Source: an uncultured Bacteroidia bacterium (GTDB taxonomy: Bacteria > Bacteroidota > Bacteroidia > Bacteroidales > CAJPTX01). Taken from it: a DNA stretch of 64,000 nt. The notes under the pieces were generated by a model. That model was not told the origin of the DNA, searched no databases, and saw only the letters and a program-made list of their open reading frames with translations. Positions within the stretch are counted from its first letter, which is position 1. Each line of letters opens with the position of its first letter. The DNA lies in the NCBI GenBank assembly GCA_947252645.1, contig CAMXWF010000001.1, positions 124,001 through 188,000 on the forward strand, read 5' to 3'. Shown piece by piece: positions 43,020 to 51,901 of this stretch. The translations under genes were made by a program, and so were the position numbers.

Positions 43020-43421
43020 TTACCGAATAGTGGTGGCCGGGACCTGGCCAAACCGGTTCTCGCTCCGCTCCCCGTGGAGAAGCGTCAGCACCAGGAACCA
43101 TATCCCGCCGATGATGGGGATGAAGGAGATGAAGATCCACCCTCCCCCCTTGCCGATGTCATGCAAACGGCGTACGCCCACGGCTATCGCGGGGCAGAGC
43201 ATGGCTACTGAGAATAGCCCAATGACAACGTAGCTCAGCACGAGAAGCCCCGTATTAGAAGCGCCCAATAGCCCCGCCACTATGCCGATGGTTGTACTCA
43301 GCGCAAACATCACCAGAAACATCAGGAGTTCAAACCCCCAGTACTCCGCACGGTTCGCACGGCCGTCAAAGTTGACGTAGTTCTTGGTAATGCACTCAAC
43401 TGCCAATCTTAACCAGCCCAT
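43020..43421 (-). CDS. DUF805 membrane protein
   Basis: A 133-residue inner-membrane protein with the DUF805 hallmarks: FDGRANRAEYWGFEL at the start of helix 1, VGVRRLHDIGKGG between helices 3 and 4, and NRFGQVP near the end. Four hydrophobic segments are visible. Function unknown. Its ATG lies inside the 3' end of the next upstream gene (26-bp overlap), so the two are co-translated. Confidence 0.9.
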   Translation of the reverse strand: MGWLRLAVECITKNYVNFDGRANRAEYWGFELLMFLVMFALSTTIGIVAGLLGASNTGLLVLSYVVIGLFSVAMLCPAIAVGVRRLHDIGKGGGWIFISFIPIIGGIWFLVLTLLHGERSENRFGQVPATTIR

Positions 43422-44109
43422 AGTCTATCAATATTTCAAGCGTTTCCATCGGATCAAGCTCCTTGGAGGTCTGCCAGTCGATGTAGCCCTTCTGGGCTAG
43501 ATACCGAATGGCATACTTCCGAAAACCAGGATCATCCTGTAGCTTCTTTGCCGGTACTGGCCCAAAGGGGTTATCCTGTTTTATGCTGGCTCTGAAAAGA
43601 GCTCCGATATACCAGCGCCACCGTGATGGGGAGAGCACCTTGTAGCGGGCGTACTCATTGAGAAAACCCTTCCGCTGCATGGCTATCTGCACCGGCTTAA
43701 TCCAGCTCCACCACAGGCGCATGAGCATGAAAAGAGGCCAGCAGACGATGTAGAAGGGGAGGATAAGCGCGCACTTCACGCCGGGGTAGTTCACATCGTG
43801 GTAGCGCCGTACAGTCAGGGAGAATGAGGGGATGAGGATCAGCACGAGGTAGGTGAAGAAGATCACCTGCACCGTGTCGCGGGAGGCCCTTATGGCCTCC
43901 TGCGAAAGCCAACGATCCAGTGGGTCTACCAGCAGGAGAAAAACAACGATCGGGAGCCAGAGCCCCAGCATTGCCAGCCAGTATCGCTTCCGCCCCACGC
44001 GCCCCAATGGCATAAATACCTGCCAAGAATAGAAGGTCCGCATAAACCGGTAGCCGCGCCGCACCGCGCGGATCTCACGCTCGTCAAGCTCGTTCCTCCC
44101 AGTAATCAT
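43396..44109 (-). CDS. DUF805-like membrane protein with extra C-terminal domain
   Basis: A 237-residue protein that looks like a divergent DUF805 relative: PLGRVGRKRYWL resembles the GRxxRxxYW motif, SLTVRRYHDVNYPG resembles the RRLHD motif, and DNPFGPVP resembles the terminal motif. Residues about 75-180 contain three or four hydrophobic segments, while the C-terminal about 50 residues (from QDDPGFRKYA) are soluble and end in a short DPMETLEILIDYGL helix. It overlaps the canonical DUF805 gene by 26 bp. Possibly a partner subunit of it; function unknown. Confidence 0.8.
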   Translation of the reverse strand: MITGRNELDEREIRAVRRGYRFMRTFYSWQVFMPLGRVGRKRYWLAMLGLWLPIVVFLLLVDPLDRWLSQEAIRASRDTVQVIFFTYLVLILIPSFSLTVRRYHDVNYPGVKCALILPFYIVCWPLFMLMRLWWSWIKPVQIAMQRKGFLNEYARYKVLSPSRWRWYIGALFRASIKQDNPFGPVPAKKLQDDPGFRKYAIRYLAQKGYIDWQTSKELDPMETLEILIDYGLVKIGS

Positions 44110-44294
44110 GGCCCTCGGCTAACCTCAGCACGGCAGTGCGCAAACCAGCACACCCCCTCGTCATGCAAATATAGCCATTTCCCATACCATGTTGCTCCAT
44201 GGACCTAACCCTTCCCAACCCCTCCCGACTAGGCCACGCTGCCTACAGCCGTATACGCGATAAGCCCAGTACACCTCTACCCTCTAACTTTGGC

Positions 44295-44302
44295 TACCTT
44301 TG
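44295..44302 (+). promoter_or_regulatory. -7 box of the flavoprotein-aspartate kinase promoter
   Basis: TACCTTTG, exact consensus, ending 6 nt before ATG 44309. Confidence 0.6.
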
Positions 44303-44308
44303 CGAACC

Positions 44309-44875
44309 ATGGGGACAGCGGGAAATAGGCGGAGGGTTCTGGTGATCCAGGGGAGTTTGCGTGTGGGCGGGCACACTGCCCACCTTTGCCACGAGCTCAC
44401 CGATTGTCTTCCCGAGGAATGCTTTGCCATCTCCTACATCCATCTAGGCCAACAGTGCATCTCGCCTTGCTTGGGGTGCAGGGCCTGTCGTGCCAACGGA
44501 GGCCAGTGCGTCCAAAAGGATGACATGCAGGGCATATACCCCCTGCTACAGCAAGCTCAGGAACTCATCGTGGCCTCTCCTGTCTATTTCTACAACTTCA
44601 CGGCATCAATGAAGCTCTTCATGGATCGCACCTACGCCCTGCGCCACTCCTGGCCCGCCACACGGGTGCATCTATTGCTCACGGCCCATGCCAACGCAGC
44701 CGACTGCGAACCTCTGGAAGCCCTGTTCCAGCGCTACGTGGCCTGCTTCCCCCGCATGCTGCTGGGCGGCGTGTTGATTGCAGGTGGCATGGAGCCTGCT
44801 TTGGATGCCGAGCTGCCTGCCGACGTGGCGGCCAGAGCCCATGCGTTGGCGCAACACATCGCAGAGACTGAATAG
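44309..44875 (+). CDS. flavodoxin-family NAD(P)H-dependent oxidoreductase
   Basis: A 188-residue FMN-binding protein of the NADPH-dependent FMN reductase/iron-sulfur flavoprotein group. VIQGSLRVGGHTA is the phosphate-binding loop, and the four-cysteine stretch CLGCRACRANGGQC followed by KDDM is characteristic of that group. SPVYFYNFTASMKLFMDR binds the isoalloxazine region. The true start is ATG 44309, directly after a promoter box. The aspartate kinase gene follows after 9 bp, an unusual pairing with no obvious metabolic reason. Confidence 0.87.
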   Translation: MGTAGNRRRVLVIQGSLRVGGHTAHLCHELTDCLPEECFAISYIHLGQQCISPCLGCRACRANGGQCVQKDDMQGIYPLLQQAQELIVASPVYFYNFTASMKLFMDRTYALRHSWPATRVHLLLTAHANAADCEPLEALFQRYVACFPRMLLGGVLIAGGMEPALDAELPADVAARAHALAQHIAETE

Positions 44876-44884
44876 TTGTAAACC

Positions 44885-46237
44885 ATGGAAGTACATAAGT
44901 TCGGGGGTGGCATCCTATACAGTGCCGCGCAGATTCGGGCCATGGTGGCCTTGGTGCACCAGCAGCTCCAAGGGCGAGCGGCCGTGCTGGTCATCTCGGC
45001 CATCAAAGGCTGTACCAACATGCTCGAGGGGGCCTTAGCTGAGGCTATGGGCCTGCCCGATGCACCGAAAGGCCAGCTTGAGGCCCTAATGGCCCTCCAT
45101 AGAGCCCTGGTGGCGGAACTCCTACCCGCAGAGCACCCCGTGGCGGGCCGCATAGAGGGAATGCTACAGGGCCTCTCCACGCTCCTCCACCACTTGCCCC
45201 AGCGCCCCTACGACGCGCTCTACGACCTGGTAGTCCCCTATGGTGAGCTGATGAGCTCGCTGCTCGTGTGCGGCGCGCTGCAGGTAGATGGTCTACCCTG
45301 CCAGTGGGTCGATATCCGCGAATACCTGCGCACAAACCACCAGCACCGCAATGCCCAGATTGACCAAGTGGTCTCTACCCCCCTGGTGCGCGAGGCCTTT
45401 CTGCACGGCGCGCAGCAGCTTTACGTCACCCAAGGCTTCATCGCTGCAGACGACACCGGCGACACCACCACGCTCGGCCGCGAGGGCTCCGACTACACCG
45501 CAGCCCTCCTAGCCACTATGCTGGGCGCCCGGGAGGTAACCATCTGGAAGGACGTCCCCGGGTTCCTCAATGCCGACCCACTCCTCTTTCCCAAGGCCTA
45601 CTACCTGCCCCGCCTCCACTACCGCGATGCCATCGAGTTGGCCGCGTGCGGGGCTAAAATTATCCATCCAAGGGCTCTCCAGCCTCTCCAACGACACGAC
45701 ATCCCCTTGCTGGTGAGGCCTTTCGCACAGCCCGATGCCGCAGGCTCCCGTATCGACGGCACTCCCCTATCCGCCCAACGCAACGGACAACGACCCCTGC
45801 CTCCCCTGCTGGCCGTCCGCACCGACCAATTACTCCTCTCCATCGCCCCAAAAGACCTGACTTTTGCTGGCGAAGGCCTCTACGCACAGGCCTTCGCCAT
45901 CCTCCACGCACGCCACATGCCCGTCCACATGATCCAGCAGTCAGCGGTAAGTCTCACCCTCTGCGTGGATTATCTCCCCTACCAAATGCCAAAAGTCCTC
46001 GAGGCTCTCGGGCAGGTCGGAGAGGTAACCTACAACAGGGATCTCCTACTCTTCAGCGTCCGCTATTGTACCCCGGCCCTGCGCGCCCTGCTCGATAGCT
46101 TCGATCACTGCATCCTCCGCCAGGACACCCGCCATACGGTGCAGCTCCTGCTCCGGCAGCGCGACTGGGCTTCCACGCTCCAGCCCGCCATGCTAGCCCA
46201 TTGGGAAAAAATCTGCCAGCAAGCGCCTGAAGGCTAG
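44885..46237 (+). CDS. aspartate kinase
   Basis: Phosphorylates aspartate, the first step toward lysine, threonine and methionine. The 450-residue monofunctional enzyme has KFGGG near the N terminus, GRGGSD-type motif as GREGSDYTAALLA, WKDVPGFLNADP, and IELAACGAKIIHPRAL, then a C-terminal ACT-type regulatory region (about 320-450). There is no fused homoserine dehydrogenase. End-product sensitivity cannot be inferred. It is co-directional with the flavoprotein gene 9 bp upstream. Confidence 0.93.
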   Translation: MEVHKFGGGILYSAAQIRAMVALVHQQLQGRAAVLVISAIKGCTNMLEGALAEAMGLPDAPKGQLEALMALHRALVAELLPAEHPVAGRIEGMLQGLSTLLHHLPQRPYDALYDLVVPYGELMSSLLVCGALQVDGLPCQWVDIREYLRTNHQHRNAQIDQVVSTPLVREAFLHGAQQLYVTQGFIAADDTGDTTTLGREGSDYTAALLATMLGAREVTIWKDVPGFLNADPLLFPKAYYLPRLHYRDAIELAACGAKIIHPRALQPLQRHDIPLLVRPFAQPDAAGSRIDGTPLSAQRNGQRPLPPLLAVRTDQLLLSIAPKDLTFAGEGLYAQAFAILHARHMPVHMIQQSAVSLTLCVDYLPYQMPKVLEALGQVGEVTYNRDLLLFSVRYCTPALRALLDSFDHCILRQDTRHTVQLLLRQRDWASTLQPAMLAHWEKICQQAPEG

Positions 46238-46287
46238 CCAGAGTGCCCACCAGGGGCTGGCATGTGGTCTCGTCGGCCAAATAAGCC

Positions 46288-46295
46288 TACCTTTG
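46288..46295 (+). promoter_or_regulatory. -7 box of the speB-trmD promoter
   Basis: TACCTTTG, exact consensus, 26 nt before ATG 46322. Confidence 0.6.
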
Positions 46296-46321
46296 CCACG
46301 TCAACAGAACAGGCTTCAACC

Positions 46322-47215
46322 ATGGACAATTATCTCGACCTCCCGCAGGAATATCGTGATTACAGCAAAAGCCGCGTAGTAGTGCTACCCATACCCTACG
46401 ATGGCACGAGCACCTGGCTCAAAGGCGCCGACCAGGGCCCAAAAGCCCTCCTAGAGGCCTCCACCAAGCTGGAACTCTACGACATCCCCACCGACTACGA
46501 GCCTTTCAGGGTGGGCATACACACCGCCTCGCCCATTACCGAGATGGTCACCCCAGACCAAATGGTGGCCGCCAGCAAGCAGCGCGCCAAGCAGCTCTTA
46601 GACGATGGGAAATTCGTGGTCTCCATCGGGGGGGAACACTCGGTCAGCATCGGCGTCATTGAGGCCCATGCCGAAGCCTACAGTGACCTGACCGTTCTCC
46701 AGATCGATGCCCACACCGACCTCCAAGACGAATACTGCGGCTCGCGCTACAACCACGGCTGCGTCATGGCCCGCGTCAAGGAACACTGCCCCATCGTCCA
46801 AGTGGGCATCCGAAGCATGGATGAGCAAGAGAAAGAAAACATCACACCTGGACACGTATTCTGGGCCCACCAAATCGTCGGGCGCGAGGGCTGGCAGCCC
46901 GAGGTGGTCAAGCTCCTCTCAAAAAACGTCTACATCACCTTCGACCTCGATGGCTTCGACCCCTCCGTGCTACCCTCAACCGGCACCCCGGAACCCGGTG
47001 GACTCTCCTGGTATCCTGTCATGGAACTCATGCGGCTCGTCTTCGCCAACGCCAACGTGGTGGGCTTCGACGTGGTCGAGCTCTGCCCAAACCCCATCGC
47101 CAAGGCCTCCGACTTCCTGGCCGCCAAGCTCATCTACCGCATGCTAGCTCTCAAGTTCCTGCCCATGCGCCCCTCGCTGCTCAATGGCCCAAAGCTCAAC
47201 CTGCCCGGACGATAG
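46322..47215 (+). CDS. speB: agmatinase
   Basis: A ureohydrolase that splits agmatine into putrescine and urea, completing the route begun by speA in this window. The 297-residue product has the manganese-binding motifs GGEHSVSIG, IDAHTDLQDEY and TFDLDGFDPSVLPSTGTPEPGG. A GTG at 46262 is in frame but precedes the promoter box; ATG 46322 fits the family. Arginase is less likely given the speA partner and motif forms. trmD starts 16 bp after the stop. Confidence 0.93.
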   Translation: MDNYLDLPQEYRDYSKSRVVVLPIPYDGTSTWLKGADQGPKALLEASTKLELYDIPTDYEPFRVGIHTASPITEMVTPDQMVAASKQRAKQLLDDGKFVVSIGGEHSVSIGVIEAHAEAYSDLTVLQIDAHTDLQDEYCGSRYNHGCVMARVKEHCPIVQVGIRSMDEQEKENITPGHVFWAHQIVGREGWQPEVVKLLSKNVYITFDLDGFDPSVLPSTGTPEPGGLSWYPVMELMRLVFANANVVGFDVVELCPNPIAKASDFLAAKLIYRMLALKFLPMRPSLLNGPKLNLPGR

Positions 47216-47231
47216 CTACCAGGCAACGAAT

Positions 47232-47921
47232 ATGGACATCACCATCCTGACCGTCATGCCCGAGCTGCTTGAGGGCCCCCTCAACCACAGCATCGTACAG
47301 CGAGCACAGCAAAAAGGCCACCTCAGTCTCCACACCGTCTCCCTGCGAGACTATACCACCGACCGCTACCGCAGCGTCGACGATTACGCCTATGGCCCCA
47401 ACGCTGGCATGGTGCTGCGCATTGCCCCTATCGATGCCGCGCTGGAAGAACTGACACGCGAGCATCCCTTCGATGAGGTCATTTACACCTCCCCCGATGG
47501 CGAACCGCTCACCCAGCAGCTCGCCAACGAACTGAGCCTCAAGCACCGCATCGCCATCCTATGCGGACACTACAAGGGCATCGACCAGCGCGTGCGCGAC
47601 CACCTAGTCTCCCGCGAAGTCTCTATCGGCGACTACGTCCTGAGCGGGGGCGAACTGGCCGCAGCCGTCATCATCGACTGCATCGCGCGCCTCCTCCCAG
47701 GGGTCCTCAGCGATGAAACCTCCGCCCTCACCGACTCCTTCCAAGATGGTCTCCTCGCCCCCGAGGTCTACACCCGCCCAGAAGAATACAAGGGGTGGCG
47801 CGTACCCGAAATCCTCCTCTCGGGTAACCACGCAGCCATCGCCGACTGGCAGCATGCACGTGCCCTCGAACGCACCAAAAAGCTCCGACCTGATCTATAC
47901 GCCCGCTACCTCCAGGAGTAG
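47232..47921 (+). CDS. trmD: tRNA (guanine-N1-)-methyltransferase TrmD
   Basis: TrmD methylates N1 of G37 in tRNAs reading CUN, CCN and CGG codons, preventing +1 frameshifts. The 229-residue product has the deep trefoil-knot SAM motifs YGPNAGMVLR, ILCGHYKGIDQRVRDHLV and SIGDYVLSGGELA, with the conserved Asp. An in-frame ATG at 47184 lies inside speB; ATG 47232 is correct. Not in the usual rpsP-rimM-trmD-rplS operon, but behind speB. Confidence 0.96.
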   Translation: MDITILTVMPELLEGPLNHSIVQRAQQKGHLSLHTVSLRDYTTDRYRSVDDYAYGPNAGMVLRIAPIDAALEELTREHPFDEVIYTSPDGEPLTQQLANELSLKHRIAILCGHYKGIDQRVRDHLVSREVSIGDYVLSGGELAAAVIIDCIARLLPGVLSDETSALTDSFQDGLLAPEVYTRPEEYKGWRVPEILLSGNHAAIADWQHARALERTKKLRPDLYARYLQE

Positions 47922-47992
47922 CGGCTGATCCCTGGGGCATCCCAGCGCACCGCACCTGCCGTGTTCCAACGGCTTGCCCCTCCGACCAACAG

Positions 47993-48817
47993 CTACCGCC
48001 GCCAGTGAAACTCCCGCCCCCAGGCCCGCCTAGCACGCTTGGGGCGTATGGCCGACTCCCGTAGCACACCAAATGCATCGAAGCTGCGCCCAATAGAAAA
48101 GTACATGATCAAAAGCAGCGATATGGTGGAGCATACGAAGTGCATCACCATGATGAGGATCTGGTATCGCACCGCAATCCTCGGCGAGCTGCCCGCTAGT
48201 ATCTGCCCTATCATCGTGCCCGGCATGGAAACCAGCCCCATCACGGCCATCGAGGCTATCGATGGGTTAAAGGCACTGTAGATGGCCTTGCTGAAAAACG
48301 GACGCAAGGCCTCCTGCTGCGTCGCCCCGTTGCACAGCTGGTAGCGGTAGTACTGACGGCCCTCCTCAAGCCCCTGGTAGAGCGTACCCACCCCAATCAC
48401 GTTGGACCCCAGCACGTTGCCCATCAGACTCCCGCACAGCGGAATGAAGTAGCGACTCTCAAACAGGTAGTCCAGGCGCAGCACTACCAGCGTAAAATAG
48501 CTGATGATGGCCCCCACGGCGGCCAGCACGGAGACCCCAACCACTGGCAGGAAAAGACGGCGCGACAGGTTTACTCTCCCCAGCAGATCAAACGCACATA
48601 CCCCCACCATCACCACCAACCACCCCACATTCACCCACCCGTTGTTGAGCGCAAAAAGGTATTGCAGGTAGAAACCCATCAAAAACAACTGCACCACCAT
48701 CCGCAGGCACGAAATGGCTATCGGCATCGCCTGGCCCGTGCGGTAACGGTAGTGCACGTAGATCGGGATGCATATCAAAAGCAACCCGACACACACGCCC
48801 ACCAATGAAACCTCCAT
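47993..48817 (-). CDS. fetB: ABC transporter permease, FetB/YbbM type
   Basis: A 274-residue inner-membrane protein with about seven hydrophobic helices. GNVLGSNVIGVGTLYQGL and AFNPSIASMAVMGLVSMPGTMIGQILAGSSPRIAVRYQI are signature stretches of the YbbM/FetB family (TIGR00245). The E. coli FetAB system exports iron and contributes to peroxide resistance; substrate here is assumed from that family. The ATP-binding subunit is encoded just upstream with a 14-bp gap, so the pair is one unit. Confidence 0.9.
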   Translation of the reverse strand: MEVSLVGVCVGLLLICIPIYVHYRYRTGQAMPIAISCLRMVVQLFLMGFYLQYLFALNNGWVNVGWLVVMVGVCAFDLLGRVNLSRRLFLPVVGVSVLAAVGAIISYFTLVVLRLDYLFESRYFIPLCGSLMGNVLGSNVIGVGTLYQGLEEGRQYYRYQLCNGATQQEALRPFFSKAIYSAFNPSIASMAVMGLVSMPGTMIGQILAGSSPRIAVRYQILIMVMHFVCSTISLLLIMYFSIGRSFDAFGVLRESAIRPKRARRAWGREFHWRR

Positions 48818-48831
48818 GCGCTGCTATTGGG

Positions 48832-49506
48832 CTAAAACTTGGTGATATTAATGATGCGGTCCATGCGCTGTGCAAAGTGCTGGTTGTGGCTCACAGCTAC
48901 CACGGTGCTGCTCCGGAAACCCTGTAGGTATTTGATTAGCAAGTCGATGCTTGCGGGATCCAAGGCCGAAGTCGGCTCGTCCATGAGCACCAGGCACCGC
49001 CCTAGCGACAGGGTGGCGATGATCTCTAGCCGCTGCCTCTCCCCCCCTGAGAGCTGCGAGAGCTTGGCGCTGAGTATGGACGGCGGGAGCCCCAGCGCGT
49101 TGGCAGCTTCGCCCATGGCCTCCCAGTCGGGCCTGAGTCGACGGTTCACCTTCCAGCGATAGGGCGCCTGTAGCATCTCCTTGACCGTTGCGTACGGATA
49201 CTCCACATGCTGCGGCATCCAGGCCACCTGCGTGCGTATCCAGCCTACGTGCTCCGCATCGACGTTACGCCCTAGCACCTTAATCCGCCCCGTGTCGGGC
49301 CGCGTTAGCCCCACGAAGCTCTCCAGCAGGGTGCTCTTACCGCTTCCCGATGCCCCCGTCACGGCCACATGCTCACCCTGCGCTATGCGCTCGTGCAGCC
49401 CCACCAGTAGCGGCCGACCCCCGTAGGAAAAAGTCGCCCCCAATATCTCCACGGCCGCCGCGCCGCCACCATTATCCAAGCAGTTTACCATCGGGGCAAA
49501 GTTCAT
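48832..49506 (-). CDS. fetA: ABC transporter ATP-binding protein, FetA-like
   Basis: The 224-residue ATPase has Walker A GASGSGKST, the Q-loop region QVAWMPQ, the signature LSGGERQR, Walker B LVLMDEPTSALD and the switch His in VAVSHNQH. It is paired with the FetB-like permease downstream. Of possible starts, ATG 49506 (MNFAPMVNC) and ATG 49491 are both credible; a TTG at 49557 would add residues without similarity. Confidence 0.87.
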   Translation of the reverse strand: MNFAPMVNCLDNGGGAAAVEILGATFSYGGRPLLVGLHERIAQGEHVAVTGASGSGKSTLLESFVGLTRPDTGRIKVLGRNVDAEHVGWIRTQVAWMPQHVEYPYATVKEMLQAPYRWKVNRRLRPDWEAMGEAANALGLPPSILSAKLSQLSGGERQRLEIIATLSLGRCLVLMDEPTSALDPASIDLLIKYLQGFRSSTVVAVSHNQHFAQRMDRIINITKF

Positions 49507-50043
49507 AAATTTAGAGGAGAGTAGGTGCGTCCTTATGCCCAGCGTTCGTGTGCGCAATGAACGAGAAATTTCACAAGCAAATGCCCCAAGCAGCCCACCC
49601 AGTCACTCTACCCACGGCGACTTATGCCCCGTATGGGTATGCTGGGGCTTCACCCCCTATGCCAACGTAGGGCCATGGGCTTGCTGATGGCCCCAATGCC
49701 CTACGGTCACCTTGCCCGCCTCGAAGCCGCAGGCCCCTTCCGCGCCTAGTGATCAAATCCAACCGTGGGTGGTCAAGTGCTAAAGCCCTGGTTTTATCGC
49801 CCTAGTACTCCTGGCCGCTGGAGCATACGTCCCTCTCCCTCCAGCCTACCCCCAGCTTGGGCTACCGCATTCTCTGCCACAAGGAGATTCCCCCGCGGTT
49901 ACCACCGACTGCTTCTTGGGCTACTCCCATCGCGTACTCTGCAGCCCTGCTGCATTCGAACTGGTGCAACGTGCAGCAGCAACGAAAGAGCCGCGCACCC
50001 CAGAGGTGCGCGGCTCTTCTTGGCGTGTTGTCGCATCTAGCGA
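49507..50043. other. gap between fetA and the DUF3078 gene
   Basis: A 537-bp stretch without a recognisable gene. It contains an 8-bp inverted repeat CTGCTGCA/TGCAGCAG (49947-49979) and the terminator at 49987-50017. Open frames at 49765-50123 have no family similarity. Confidence 0.55.
49987..50017 (-). terminator. terminator after the DUF3078 gene
   Basis: AGAGCCGCGCACC and GGTGCGCGGCTCT form a perfect 13-bp stem with a 5-nt loop. On the minus strand it is followed by a weak TTTCGTT tail, and it sits 27 bp after the stop of the DUF3078 gene. Confidence 0.75.
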
Positions 50044-50976
50044 CTAAAAGTGGTAGGCCAGCCCCAGCCCAAACATCTGCCGTACCTGCAGCGAGGCCAC
50101 CTGCTGCCCCGCTTCGTTGGTGATCTTCTGGTCATCGTCATACACCAACGTAATCTGCGCAGTGGCCGTCAGGAAGCTCAGGAGCTTGTAGTCCAGCAGG
50201 AGGTCGAAATTCACATCCACGTTCTGCGGCTTATCCAGGTAGTTGGAGAAGAGCTGCAGGGTGGTCTTGAGGCCCAGCTGATCCTTGAAAAAGCGATTGA
50301 TGTACTCCGCCTTGAGGTTGGCGCCGAGCTCCCAGCGCACGTGCTCGCCAGGGGTGAGCATGGCCTTGGTGGTCGCATCGTAGGTGGCGGCCTTCACGCC
50401 AAACGCCCCCAGGTCGGCCAGCATCTGCGACCGCACATAGGTCAACCTCCCGCTCAACGGCGAAAAGAACAGGCTGAAGTGGCTATCTGGGCGGTAGTCC
50501 ACACCAACCGCCAGGCTCAGGTAGTAGGGCGAAAAGGCATCCGAGATCTTCACCGTGTTCTTGTTGTCCTTGTAGCCCGGCGCAAACTGGGTCTGCATGG
50601 ATAGCAGTGCGCTCATGTACAGCGATTTGGTGACCTCGTAGCCGTATTGCGAGTTGAAGAGTATGCGATCCAGATTCTTTATGAGCGGATCCTCGGCCTG
50701 CTTAGTGAGCCCGTAGCCCATGTCGAGCGTGTTGTCCCAGAGCTGTCGATCCTGCTTGTAGAGCAAGCGCAGGAACAGGGAGGCCTGCCCACTGATAGAG
50801 TTCACCCCGCCCGGCACCCAGTGGTAGAGCGCCACCTGGTTGAACGTCAGGGCCGCATCGCCTGTGAACTTCCAGGGATTCGGCCTCACGCTGGCCGAAT
50901 CCTGTGCCCAGCTGTTCACCCCAATGAAAAGTAGCACCAACAGGGCTACCACACTTATCCTCACGAATCGTACCAT
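50044..50976 (-). CDS. DUF3078 family outer-membrane protein
   Basis: A 310-residue protein with a signal peptide (ending VNSWAQ). WKFTGDAALTFNQVALYHWVPGG resembles the conserved N-terminal stretch of DUF3078, and the rest is a series of aromatic-rich beta strands ending in a terminal Phe (GLGLAYHF), consistent with an outer-membrane barrel. Function unknown in Bacteroidota. It follows the 285-residue secreted protein by 67 bp on the same strand. Confidence 0.87.
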   Translation of the reverse strand: MVRFVRISVVALLVLLFIGVNSWAQDSASVRPNPWKFTGDAALTFNQVALYHWVPGGVNSISGQASLFLRLLYKQDRQLWDNTLDMGYGLTKQAEDPLIKNLDRILFNSQYGYEVTKSLYMSALLSMQTQFAPGYKDNKNTVKISDAFSPYYLSLAVGVDYRPDSHFSLFFSPLSGRLTYVRSQMLADLGAFGVKAATYDATTKAMLTPGEHVRWELGANLKAEYINRFFKDQLGLKTTLQLFSNYLDKPQNVDVNFDLLLDYKLLSFLTATAQITLVYDDDQKITNEAGQQVASLQVRQMFGLGLAYHF

Positions 50977-51043
50977 ATAGACTGTACTGTTAATTGATTC
51001 CTATGCTATTCTTTCTTGCCCTTCGCGCCGCGGGAGTGCAGCG

Positions 51044-51901
51044 TTAGTGGCTGAGCCGACGGAAATCGCTCTTGAGCATCCCATCGCCCTTTTTCTTGCT
51101 CATCATGTGGTAGTCGAAGTAGTAGAACTTGTCGTCACCCGCCCCGATGAGGCACTTGTAGATGCGCGCCTTGATGCCGCTGCGCTCTGGGCCCACCTTG
51201 TGGAGGTACACCACGTCTTGACGTCGCGCATCCACGGCTTGCTCGATGTCGTCGGGTGTCACGATCCGCACCACACCGTTGTACACCTTCCGTATGGCGG
51301 CCTGGGAGCGTACCTCTGGCGCCAAATCGCTCTCCACCACCCAGATCTCCTTGTCCCCCAGCTCGGCGATGTTCTTGTTGTAGTACTGAAACACATTCTG
51401 CCCCAATAGCTCGGGCTTCTGCCGGATAAGCTCGATGTGCTTTTGCGCAAACTGGAACAAGCTCCCGAGCTTGTAGGCCCAGCTATCTTGGTCCGCCGAC
51501 TCGTACCCCAGAGGCACAGAGCATATCTCGGGCATGTTGGTCATATCCCGCACCGCGGCCCCCAGCACCACCGTGAAGAAAATGTAGTTGGCCTTCACCT
51601 TATCCTTCGGAAACCGGAAGCGCATCCGGGTGATAAACGACTTGTCGATATCCTGCCGCATCCCCTCAAACTCCCGCTCCCGGATGAACTTATAGGGCGT
51701 GATGTGCCAGTGCTTCTTGGCCGCATCCTCTATCTTCATGTTCCACTCGGTCATCGGGTTGTTGTCCAGCACAATGTAGGTGGTAGTCTTGAAAAAGTTC
51801 TCCACATCGGCCACCGTCGTGGCGTTTTGGGCCCTTACCCCGGTGAATCCAAGGCCTAGGGCGGCTAGCACTAGTAGTGCTGTCTGCAGATGTCGTTCCA
51901 T
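51044..51901 (-). CDS. uncharacterised secreted protein
   Basis: A 285-residue product with a clear signal peptide (LLVLAALGLGFTGVRAQN). The mature part begins VENFFKTTTYIVLDNNPMTEWNMKI and contains NYIFFTVVLGAAVRDMTNMPEIC and YKLGSLFQFAQKHIEL. I know similar uncharacterised Bacteroidales proteins but no function. Its position beside a DUF3078 barrel and downstream of a CPBP protease suggests an envelope role. ATG 51901 lies inside the end of the CPBP gene (31-bp overlap), implying coupled translation. Confidence 0.8.
   Translation of the reverse strand: MERHLQTALLVLAALGLGFTGVRAQNATTVADVENFFKTTTYIVLDNNPMTEWNMKIEDAAKKHWHITPYKFIREREFEGMRQDIDKSFITRMRFRFPKDKVKANYIFFTVVLGAAVRDMTNMPEICSVPLGYESADQDSWAYKLGSLFQFAQKHIELIRQKPELLGQNVFQYYNKNIAELGDKEIWVVESDLAPEVRSQAAIRKVYNGVVRIVTPDDIEQAVDARRQDVVYLHKVGPERSGIKARIYKCLIGAGDDKFYYFDYHMMSKKKGDGMLKSDFRRLSH

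Noticed and set aside
44300..44308. TTG start for the flavoprotein
   Set aside because: It overlaps the promoter box; ATG 44309 is immediately downstream and gives the family N terminus.
49765..50123. Overlapping plus-strand frames of about 90 codons
   Set aside because: They run into the terminator and the DUF3078 gene and have no recognisable features.
51044..51901. GldN/PorN type IX secretion protein
   Set aside because: Length and signal peptide fit, but the expected GldN motifs around the N-terminal RxxW region are not visible.
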